A stretch of 9,662 nucleotides of DNA from JBKHJZ01 sp046537875 (GTDB lineage Bacteria; Actinomycetota; Acidimicrobiia; Acidimicrobiales; VFJN01): NCBI GenBank assembly GCA_046537875.1, contig JBKHJZ010000126.1, positions 1-9,662 on the forward strand, written 5' to 3'. The notes below the pieces were generated by a model, which was given only the letters and a program-made list of their open reading frames with translations, was not told the origin of the DNA and searched no databases. The position numbers were made by a program, and so were the translations under genes. Positions 1 through 5,750 of this stretch are shown one piece after another; within the stretch, counting starts at the first letter, position 1, and every line of letters begins with the position of its first letter.

Positions 1-55
1 CGCGGCAAATCCCGTACTGTTCGGTGCCCACTTGCACGCCTATCCGCTCGGCTTC

Positions 56-1366
56 CTACTCACCGAAGCGGGTGGCGTACGCACGGCGCACCCGCTGGAG
101 GTCGTGCGGCAGGAGGTCCGCGGCCTCGGCCCCGTCGAGGACCAGGCGGGCCTGCTGGCGCAACGGGCCGCTCACCTCCGGCCCCGCACCGGGCGGGAGC
201 GACTCGCACAGCAGGTGGAGGGCCTCGAGCAGGTAGACGCAGACCGCCGGCTTGTCCTGCGCCGCCTGCCGCAGCTCGTCGAAGCCCAGCGCCACGGCGC
301 CTGCATGGGTCTGCGCCTCCGGTCGCAGGAGGCGACGGCCCTCCTCCCCCTGCGTCGCCCGCGGTGGGCCCGACCGCCGGAGCATCTCCTGGAGCACGGC
401 GGCCATGTGGAAGATGGCGTCCTGTGCGGTCGTCGGATCGTTGACCCCGGTGGACAGGGCCCGCAGCGCCACGTCCACGAGCTGGCGGATCCCGTAGCTC
501 GAGTCCTGCTGCATGGTGCGGGACCGCCCCACCAGCACCGCCGCACGGGCGGCGCGCTCCACGTGCCGCCTGTCACCCTCCCGCGGTGTCGGCCAGATCG
601 TGCACAGGGGGGTGCCGGGCACCGCGTAGCGCCCGACCGCGATCTCCAGCCGCACGGTTCCCCCCGGTGGCGCCACGGCCAGCAGCCGCTCACCGTCCAC
701 CTGCTGGATCCAGCCGTGGCGCTCGAACGCGACGAGGAACCCCTGGCGGTCGGGTGGCCGCTCGTCGATCTCCGTTCCGCCGTCGCTCGACTCGGGCCAC
801 CGCAACGCCACCGCGTCCAACGACTCGGTGGTCACGCCGTGGAGCAGCTCGCTCACGTCCATCGAGTGCGCGTTGTGGTTGATGAACGCGATGATCGCCA
901 GGATCGCGGTGATGCCGAGCAGGAGGGCGATGGCGACCGACAGGGTCGGCACCAGGGGTTCGCCGCCGGCGTCGACCGCCTCGTGCACCGACCGCAGCAC
1001 GACCAGGCAGAACGTGAACGTGCCGACGACGATGCCCATCACCCGCTTGGTGAACGGATCGCGGAACAGCCCGTGCACCACCCGGGGTGAGTACTGGCTC
1101 GATGCGAGCTGGATCACCAGCAACGCCACCGAGAAGGCGATGCCCGCGACCGTGATCGTGGCGGTGGCCACGGCGGACAGCACGGCCCGGGCGCTGTCGA
1201 CGGTGGCCTGGAACGTGAGCGGGAGGTCGACGTCGCGCTTGCTCAGAGCCTCGTCGATCTCGAGGCTCACCTGACCGAGCACGGCGGCCCCGACCACGAA
1301 CAGCATCGGAACGAAGAAGAAGCTGCTCCGCACGCGCTCCACGAGCGCGGCCAGTCCCATGCGCAC
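56..1366 (-). CDS. DUF2254 family integral membrane protein
   Basis: This is a predicted inner-membrane protein of the DUF2254 family, whose function is not established. Numbered from the GTG at 1366 (436 aa), it has four hydrophobic segments at about residues 16-34, 59-88, 107-127 and 141-162. A family-like stretch SSQYSPRVVHGLFRDPFT lies between the second and third. The soluble C-terminal half carries the family hallmark DSSYGIRQLVD (about 288-298) followed by STGVNDPTTA (about 305-314). The frame is open back to a GTG at 1414, but I prefer the GTG at 1366 (or the ATG at 1360). A purine-rich GAGGGGGA at 1384-1377 lies 10 nt upstream of the 1366 start, and family members usually begin only 10-20 residues before the first membrane segment. 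The gene is divergent from dinB. Family assignment is firm; role unknown. Confidence 0.88.
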   Translation of the reverse strand: MRMGLAALVERVRSSFFFVPMLFVVGAAVLGQVSLEIDEALSKRDVDLPLTFQATVDSARAVLSAVATATITVAGIAFSVALLVIQLASSQYSPRVVHGLFRDPFTKRVMGIVVGTFTFCLVVLRSVHEAVDAGGEPLVPTLSVAIALLLGITAILAIIAFINHNAHSMDVSELLHGVTTESLDAVALRWPESSDGGTEIDERPPDRQGFLVAFERHGWIQQVDGERLLAVAPPGGTVRLEIAVGRYAVPGTPLCTIWPTPREGDRRHVERAARAAVLVGRSRTMQQDSSYGIRQLVDVALRALSTGVNDPTTAQDAIFHMAAVLQEMLRRSGPPRATQGEEGRRLLRPEAQTHAGAVALGFDELRQAAQDKPAVCVYLLEALHLLCESLPPGAGPEVSGPLRQQARLVLDGAEAADLLPHDLQRVRRAYATRFGE

Positions 1367-1419
1367 GGGCGAAACGTCCCCCTCGACGGCGGCCGGGATA
1401 CGGGCACGCCACACACCCG

Positions 1420-2628
1420 ATGTGGGAACATGCGTTTGTGACCCGGGAGGCCGCGGTCCTGCACGCCGACCTCGACGCCTTCTACGCGTCGGTGGAGCAG
1501 CGTGACCATCCGCACCTGCGGGGACGCCCCGTCATCGTGGGCGGCGGCGTGGTGCTGGCCGCGAGCTACGAGGCCAAGGCGCACGGCGTGCGCACGGCGA
1601 TGGGCGGCGGCCAGGCCCGCAGGCTGTGCCCACACGCCGTGGTGGTCGAGCCCCGGATGGCCGCCTACGCGGCAGCGAGCCGGGCGGTCTTCGAGGTGTT
1701 CGAGCGGACGACCCCGCTGGTGGAGGGGCTGTCGATCGACGAGGCCTTCCTCGACGTCAGCGGGTTGCGGCGGGTCTCCGGCACACCGGTCGAGATCGCC
1801 GTGGACCTCCGGCGCGAGGTGCTCGACCGGGTGGGCCTGCCCATCACCGTGGGCGTGGCCCGCACCAAGTTCCTCGCCAAGGTGGCGAGCGCGGTGGCCA
1901 AGCCCGACGGCCTGCTGGTTGTCCCGCCCGACCGGGAGCTCGAGTTCCTCCACCCGCTGCCCGTGGAGAGGCTGTGGGGGGTCGGGCCGGTCACCGCGGC
2001 CACCCTGCACGACCGGGGCATCGCCACCGTCGGCGAGGTCGCCCGGCTCGGCGAGGCGGCGCTGGTCGCGATGCTGGGTCGGGCCTCGGGTCGACACCTG
2101 CACGCGCTCGCCCACAACCGTGACCCACGACCGGTGGAGGTCGGCCGCCGCCGGCGCTCGATGGGCGCCCAGCACGCCCTCGGCCGGTCGCACCGGGACC
2201 CGGGCGACGTCGATGCCTCCCTCGTCTCCCTGGTCGACCGCGTGACCCGGCGGATGCGGGGCGCCGGGCGGGTCGGCCGCACCGTCACGCTGCGGCTGCG
2301 CTTCGACGACTTCACCCGCGCCACGCGCTCGCACACGCTGCCCCGGGCCACCGCCCACACCGCGACGATCCTCTCCGCCGCCCGCGGGCTCCTCGCCACG
2401 GTGGCGCCGCTCATCGACCGCAAGGGGCTCACACTCATCGGCGTGGCGGTGGGCAACCTGGCCGATGCCCGCGCGGTTCAGCTGGCGCTGCCCCTCGACC
2501 GGGCCGGCGGCGGCGCCCTCGACGCCGCGCTCGACGAGGTGCGGGAGCGGTTCGGCTCGGATGCCGTCACCCGGGCGGTGCTGCTGGGCCGCTCCCCCGG
2601 GCTGGCGGTGCCGCTGCTCCCGGACTGA
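1420..2628 (+). CDS. dinB: DNA polymerase IV (Y-family translesion polymerase, DinB)
   Basis: Error-prone Y-family polymerase that extends primers past damaged template bases in the cytoplasm. Numbered from the ATG at 1420 (402 aa), the palm motif HADLDAFYASVEQ gives metal ligand D17 and likely steric-gate Y22. LSIDEAFLDVSG contains the catalytic pair D107/E108. VGVARTKFLAKVAS (144-157) and the helix-hairpin-helix around LWGVG (185 onward) are typical, and the little-finger domain follows. QLALPL at 354-359 resembles a beta-clamp-binding motif. Length is normal for the family. The start is uncertain: the in-frame GTG at 1438 gives the shorter N-terminus usual for DinB and would leave the LexA-like palindrome at 1426-1437 just upstream of the coding region. 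Neither start has a good Shine-Dalgarno sequence. It converges with trpB2, 29 bp away. Confidence 0.95.
   Translation: MWEHAFVTREAAVLHADLDAFYASVEQRDHPHLRGRPVIVGGGVVLAASYEAKAHGVRTAMGGGQARRLCPHAVVVEPRMAAYAAASRAVFEVFERTTPLVEGLSIDEAFLDVSGLRRVSGTPVEIAVDLRREVLDRVGLPITVGVARTKFLAKVASAVAKPDGLLVVPPDRELEFLHPLPVERLWGVGPVTAATLHDRGIATVGEVARLGEAALVAMLGRASGRHLHALAHNRDPRPVEVGRRRRSMGAQHALGRSHRDPGDVDASLVSLVDRVTRRMRGAGRVGRTVTLRLRFDDFTRATRSHTLPRATAHTATILSAARGLLATVAPLIDRKGLTLIGVAVGNLADARAVQLALPLDRAGGGALDAALDEVRERFGSDAVTRAVLLGRSPGLAVPLLPD
1426..1437. promoter_or_regulatory. Putative LexA/SOS box
   Basis: GAACATGCGTTT matches the actinobacterial LexA operator pattern GAAC-N4-GTTC except for the last base. It lies in the narrow divergent region between DUF2254 and dinB, immediately before the GTG at 1438. 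A DNA-damage operator beside a translesion polymerase makes biological sense, but the flanking bases do not extend the palindrome, and no clear -10 hexamer is visible on either strand nearby. A single 12-bp match in GC-rich DNA can arise by chance. Confidence 0.45.
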
Positions 2629-2635
2629 CCGTGCC

Positions 2636-2653
2636 CCGGGGACGGGCTCCCGG
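2636..2653. terminator. Weak hairpin between convergent dinB and trpB2
   Basis: CCGGG at 2636-2640 can pair with CCCGG at 2649-2653 across an 8-nt loop, in the 29-bp gap between the two convergent stop codons. The location suits a bidirectional terminator. The stem is only 5 bp and has no T tract, so this rests mainly on position. Confidence 0.2.
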
Positions 2654-2657
2654 CCTC

Positions 2658-3908
2658 TCAGTCGTCGGTGAGCTCGCCCCGGTTGTACGCGTCGTAGGCC
2701 GACAGGTCGAGCAGGCCGTGGCCGGAGTAGTTGAACAGGATCACCCGCTCCTCGCCGGCCTCCTTGGCCGCCAGCGCCTCGTCGACCGTGGCGCGGAGGG
2801 CATGCGCCGTCTCGGGCGCGGCCAGCTTGCCCTCGCTGCGGGCGAACAGCACCGCCGCCTCGAACACCTTCGACTGCGGGGCCGCCACCGCGGTCATGCG
2901 CCCGGTCTTGACCAGCGTCGAGATCACCGGGCTGTCGCCGTGGTAGCGGAGGCCGCCGGCGTGGATCGACGGCGGCATGAACTCGTGGCCCAGGCTGTAC
3001 ATGGGCAGCAGCGGGGTGAGGCCGGCGGTGTCGCCGAAGTCGTAGTCGAACGTGCCCTGCGTCAGCGTGGGGCACGACGTCGGCTCGACGGCGACCAGGC
3101 GCACGCTCTCGTCCTCCATGAACGGGAGCGCGATGCCGCCGAGGTTCGAGCCGCCGCCGCACGAGGCGAGCACCACGTCCGGCCGCTCCTCGCCGGCGGC
3201 GGCGAGCTGCTCCTTCGCCTCGAGCCCGATGATCGTCTGGTGCAGCAGCACGTGGTTGAGCACCGAGCCGAGCGAGTAGTGCGAGTCGTCACGCCCGGCG
3301 GCGTCGGCGACGGCGTCGCTGATCGCCAGCCCCAGCGAGCCCGGGCTCGACGGGTCGTCCACGGGCGAGGGCACGCACTCGGCGCCCCAGGTCTCCATGA
3401 GCACCCGCCGGTACGGCTTCGACTCGTACGACGTGCGGACCATGTAGACCTTGCACTCGAGGTCGTACTGCGACGCCGCGAAGGCCAGCGCCGCACCCCA
3501 CTGGCCGGCGCCCGTCTCGGTGGTCAACCGCCGGATCCCCTCGGCCTTGTTGTAGTGGGCCTGGGCGACGGCCGTGTTGGGCTTGTGCGAGCCGGCCGGG
3601 CTGACCGACTCGTCCTTGAAGTAGATGTGCGCCGGGGTGCCGAGGGCACGCTCCAGCCGCTCGGCCCGCACCAGCGGCGTGGGACGCCACAACCGGAGCG
3701 TGTCGATCACCTCGCCCGGGATGTCGACCCACGGCGCCGTGCTCATCTCCTGCTCGACGAGGGCCATCGGGAACAGCGGCGCCAGGTCGTCGGGCCCCAC
3801 CGGCTGGCGGGTGGCCGGGTGCAACGGCGGCTGCAGCGGCTCGGGCAGCCGGGGCAGGGCGTTGTACCAGGCCGTCGGCATGCGGTCGGCAGGCAGGTCG
3901 AAGCGCAT
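2658..3908 (-). CDS. trpB2: TrpB2-type tryptophan synthase beta chain (PLP-dependent)
   Basis: PLP enzyme of the TrpB2 branch, expected to condense indole with L-serine (or a related amino acid) to give tryptophan. The 416-aa product begins with the TrpB2-type N-terminus (PTAWYNALPRLPEPLQPPLHP) that ordinary TrpB1 lacks. K109 in GSHKPNTA should bind PLP. E131 in ETGAGQWG matches the catalytic Glu, GGGSN at 251-255 is the PLP phosphate loop, and S395 in NYSGHG matches the residue facing the pyridine nitrogen. The ATG at 3908 suits the family N-terminus. It has no Shine-Dalgarno sequence but has a -10-like TACGAT 8 nt upstream, suggesting a leaderless mRNA. No trpA or other trp gene is adjacent, as is usual for TrpB2, which often acts alone in indole salvage. 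Substrate preference cannot be read from sequence. Confidence 0.93.
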   Translation of the reverse strand: MRFDLPADRMPTAWYNALPRLPEPLQPPLHPATRQPVGPDDLAPLFPMALVEQEMSTAPWVDIPGEVIDTLRLWRPTPLVRAERLERALGTPAHIYFKDESVSPAGSHKPNTAVAQAHYNKAEGIRRLTTETGAGQWGAALAFAASQYDLECKVYMVRTSYESKPYRRVLMETWGAECVPSPVDDPSSPGSLGLAISDAVADAAGRDDSHYSLGSVLNHVLLHQTIIGLEAKEQLAAAGEERPDVVLASCGGGSNLGGIALPFMEDESVRLVAVEPTSCPTLTQGTFDYDFGDTAGLTPLLPMYSLGHEFMPPSIHAGGLRYHGDSPVISTLVKTGRMTAVAAPQSKVFEAAVLFARSEGKLAAPETAHALRATVDEALAAKEAGEERVILFNYSGHGLLDLSAYDAYNRGELTDD

Positions 3909-3916
3909 GGGCGGCG

Positions 3917-3922
3917 ATCGTA
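3917..3922 (-). promoter_or_regulatory. Putative -10 element of trpB2 (leaderless)
   Basis: On the minus strand TACGAT fits the actinobacterial TANNNT -10 pattern and ends 8 nt before the ATG at 3908. This spacing would put the transcript start at or next to the start codon. No -35 element is obvious and no Shine-Dalgarno sequence is present. The same 8-nt geometry occurs at murA. Confidence 0.5.
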
Positions 3923-3950
3923 GAGGTCGGGACCCGGCGCCGTGGAGTCC

Positions 3951-3990
3951 GACGGCCCGCGGCCCCGCGGCCCCGCGCCCCCGGGCCGTC
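3951..3990 (-). terminator. GC-rich inverted repeat at the end of the DUF1876 gene
   Basis: GACGGCCCG at 3951-3959 and CGGGCCGTC at 3982-3990 form a perfect 9-bp stem with a 22-nt loop, which itself repeats GCGGCCCC. On the minus strand it begins within the DUF1876 stop codon and ends before the trpB2 promoter candidate. It could therefore end the upstream transcript. It has no U tract, so it would be a tail-less terminator at best. Confidence 0.4.
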
Positions 3991-4255
3991 ACGGGTGCAC
4001 GTGGACCGGGTGGCCCTCCAGCTCCTCGATGTCGTGCTCGGCCTCGCCGAGCAGGTGGCGGGCGAGGTCCTCCAGCGCCCGGGCCGCGGCGATCTCCTCC
4101 CCGACCTTCGGGACGTCGGGATCGTGCGGGTTGCGCCGCGCCCGGCCCCACCCGCGGTGGTGGGTGCCGTCGATGTCGAGGAGCGCGTCGGCCCTGGTCT
4201 CGTCCCCCTCCTCGGTGAACGCGATGTCGACGCTCCAGATCCGTGCCTGGGACAT
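3989..4255 (-). CDS. DUF1876 family small protein (Rv1738/Rv2302-like)
   Basis: Small 88-aa cytoplasmic protein that matches the mycobacterial Rv1738/Rv2302 family along its length. It has WSVDIAFTE near the N-terminus, then TRADALL, a G-x-GRARRNPHDPDVPKVGEE segment (residues about 35-54) and AARALEDLARHLLGEAEHDIE. Rv1738 is a hypoxia-induced dormancy protein (94 aa) whose fold has been compared with ribosome hibernation factors; that is family knowledge, and the role here is inferred. The tail is His-rich (HPVHVHP). The start is well supported: AGGGAG at 4267-4262 lies 6 nt before the ATG. It sits alone between the membrane methyltransferase gene and trpB2 on the same strand, with 91 bp upstream in which I see no convincing promoter. 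Confidence 0.88.
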   Translation of the reverse strand: MSQARIWSVDIAFTEEGDETRADALLDIDGTHHRGWGRARRNPHDPDVPKVGEEIAAARALEDLARHLLGEAEHDIEELEGHPVHVHP

Positions 4256-4261
4256 GGCGCA

Positions 4262-4267
4262 CTCCCT
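4262..4267 (-). promoter_or_regulatory. Shine-Dalgarno of the DUF1876 gene
   Basis: AGGGAG on the minus strand, within a longer purine run GGAAGGGAG, lies 6 nt before the ATG at 4255 and fixes that start. It contrasts with trpB2, murA and the TSUP gene, which lack such a site. Confidence 0.7.
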
Positions 4268-4346
4268 TCCGCGGGGTCCTCGTCGCGGCCATCATCCCCC
4301 CGGTGCCCGGCCGGGTGAAGGGCCGAACGTCACCGCCCGTCCGGTG

Positions 4347-4844
4347 TCAGGGTCGCCAGGGGCGCAGGCGTGGCCACCAGGCCGGGACCTGCCGCCGGTA
4401 CGCCTCGTAGTCCTCGCCGAACCGGCGGCGCAGCGCCGGCTCCTCGTAGCCCCGCACGAAGGCGACGAACGCAGCGCCGAGCCCGCCGGCGTAGACCACC
4501 AGCACCGGCCTGGCGAGCAGAAGCGCCTGCCCGAGGACCACGGCGAGCACCGCCACGTACATCGGGTTGCGCACGTGACGGTACAGCCCGCCGATCACGA
4601 GGCCCTCGGTGGGCGCCACCGGCGCGGGCGTGCCACGCCCCTCGCGCACGAACCCGGCGAACGCGTACGCGAGCGCGACGCCCCCACCGGTCACGCTCGC
4701 GGCACCGACCGCGCGCACGCCGAACGGGTACGGGTGGTCACCCGCCTGCCAGCGGGTGAGCAGCCAGGGCACGGCGCCCGCCACGACACCCGGTGCGGCG
4801 GCGAGGAACAGCGTGCTCCCCGCCGCCGCGACCGACCGGCGCAC
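4347..4844 (-). CDS. Isoprenylcysteine carboxyl methyltransferase-like (ICMT/PEMT family) membrane methyltransferase
   Basis: Polytopic membrane protein of 165 aa in the ICMT/PEMT-like family, which uses S-adenosylmethionine to methylate membrane-embedded substrates. Hydrophobic segments lie at about residues 8-30, 43-65, 94-110 and 113-130. The family core is clear: GRGTPAPVAPTEGLVIGG (69-86) followed by LYRHVRNPMYVAV (87-99), and the C-terminal YEEPALRRRFGEDYEAYRR. Bacterial members are mostly uncharacterised and bacteria rarely have prenylated CaaX proteins, so the substrate (lipid, quinone-like compound or protein) is open. The start is a GTG at 4844, 3 nt after the slipin stop codon. A GAGGGC stretch inside the end of the slipin gene can serve as ribosome site, so translation is probably coupled. 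Confidence 0.85.
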   Translation of the reverse strand: MRRSVAAAGSTLFLAAAPGVVAGAVPWLLTRWQAGDHPYPFGVRAVGAASVTGGGVALAYAFAGFVREGRGTPAPVAPTEGLVIGGLYRHVRNPMYVAVLAVVLGQALLLARPVLVVYAGGLGAAFVAFVRGYEEPALRRRFGEDYEAYRRQVPAWWPRLRPWRP

Positions 4845-4847
4845 GCG

Positions 4848-5750
4848 TCAGCCCTCGCCGGTCGACCCGCTGCCTGGTGAGGGCCGGTCGATGGGTGGTC
4901 CGCTCGGGGACGCGGACGACGACCCCGTGGAAGAACCCGCGGACGACCCCGGTGAGCCCGCCGGCTGCGACCCGGCCGTCGCACCGCCGTGGTTGTTGGC
5001 CATGGCGTCCGCGAAGCGGAGCAGCTCGACCGGCACGGGGAACACCAGCGTCGAGTTCCGCTCGGCGGCCACGTCCACCATCGTCGAGAGCAGGCGCAGC
5101 TGCATCGACGCCGGATGGGCCTCGAGCACCTCGGCGGCCTCGCCCAGGGCCGCGGCCGCCTCGCGCTCGCCCTGTGCGTGGATCACCTTCGACCGGCGCT
5201 CGCGCTCGGCCTCGGCCTGGCGTCCCATCGCCCGGCGCATCGTCTCGGGCAGCTCGACGTCCTTCACCTCGACCAGCGACACCTTGACGCCCCAGGGGTT
5301 GGTGAGATCGTCGATGATCCGCTGGAGCTGCTGGTTGATCTCGTCGCGCTTGAGCAGCAGGTCGTCGAGCTCGACCTGGCCCAGGATGCTGCGCAGGGTG
5401 GTCTGGGCCACCTGCGAGGTGCCGATCAGGTAGTTCTGGATCGACACGACGGCCCTGATCGGCTCGACCACGTTGAAGTAGGCGACCGCGTTGACCCGCA
5501 GGGTCACGTTGTCCTTGGTGATCACGTCCTGCGGCGGGATGTCGGCCGTCACCGTCTGGAGGTTGACCTTCACCATCCGGTCGATGATCGGCACGATGAA
5601 GAACAGGCCCGGGCCCTTCGCCCCGGTGACCCGACCGAGCCGGAAGATCACGCCCCGCTCGTACTCTGCGACGATCCTCACCGCCGAGGCGAGGATGATG
5701 ACCAGGAGCACGACCGCGGCGATGATCCCGTAGACCAGTGCTTCACTCAT
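4848..5750 (-). CDS. Slipin/stomatin-like SPFH-domain membrane protein
   Basis: Membrane-anchored scaffold protein of the stomatin/slipin group (300 aa). Residues 5-23 form one N-terminal hydrophobic anchor. The SPFH domain follows (about 24-170), with AEYERGVIFRLGRV, GPGLFFIVPIID and the highly conserved TLRSILGQVELDDLL. A charged, Ala-rich helix likely to be coiled coil (about 170-212) leads to NSTLVFPVPVELLRF (232-246). This corresponds to the C-terminal hydrophobic patch that archaeal NfeD protease cleaves in its stomatin partner. Residues 255-300 are a low-complexity Ser/Gly/Pro tail, probably disordered. The ATG at 5750 overlaps the end of the NfeD gene by 8 nt. The NfeD-stomatin pairing is a known conserved operon, so the two proteins very probably work together in membrane quality control. 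Confidence 0.94.
   Translation of the reverse strand: MSEALVYGIIAAVVLLVIILASAVRIVAEYERGVIFRLGRVTGAKGPGLFFIVPIIDRMVKVNLQTVTADIPPQDVITKDNVTLRVNAVAYFNVVEPIRAVVSIQNYLIGTSQVAQTTLRSILGQVELDDLLLKRDEINQQLQRIIDDLTNPWGVKVSLVEVKDVELPETMRRAMGRQAEAERERRSKVIHAQGEREAAAALGEAAEVLEAHPASMQLRLLSTMVDVAAERNSTLVFPVPVELLRFADAMANNHGGATAGSQPAGSPGSSAGSSTGSSSASPSGPPIDRPSPGSGSTGEG

Noticed and set aside
32..1090. Long plus-strand open frame opposite the DUF2254 gene
   Set aside because: It is rich in Arg, His and Gln with no recognisable motif, and is the usual by-product of high-GC codon use on the other strand, where a clear DUF2254 protein is encoded.
1267..3162. 631-codon minus-strand open frame across the dinB locus
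   Set aside because: It runs antisense to dinB and out of frame through part of trpB2. Composition is Arg/Gly/His-rich and without domains.
2631..3923. 430-codon plus-strand open frame opposite trpB2
   Set aside because: It mirrors the TrpB2 coding strand, lacks motifs and has no ribosome site; TrpB2 is unmistakable on the minus strand.
4306..4315. CCCGGCCGGG palindrome in the gap upstream of the DUF1876 gene
   Set aside because: It is a short loopless palindrome of a kind expected by chance in DNA of this composition; it is neither a usable hairpin nor a known operator.
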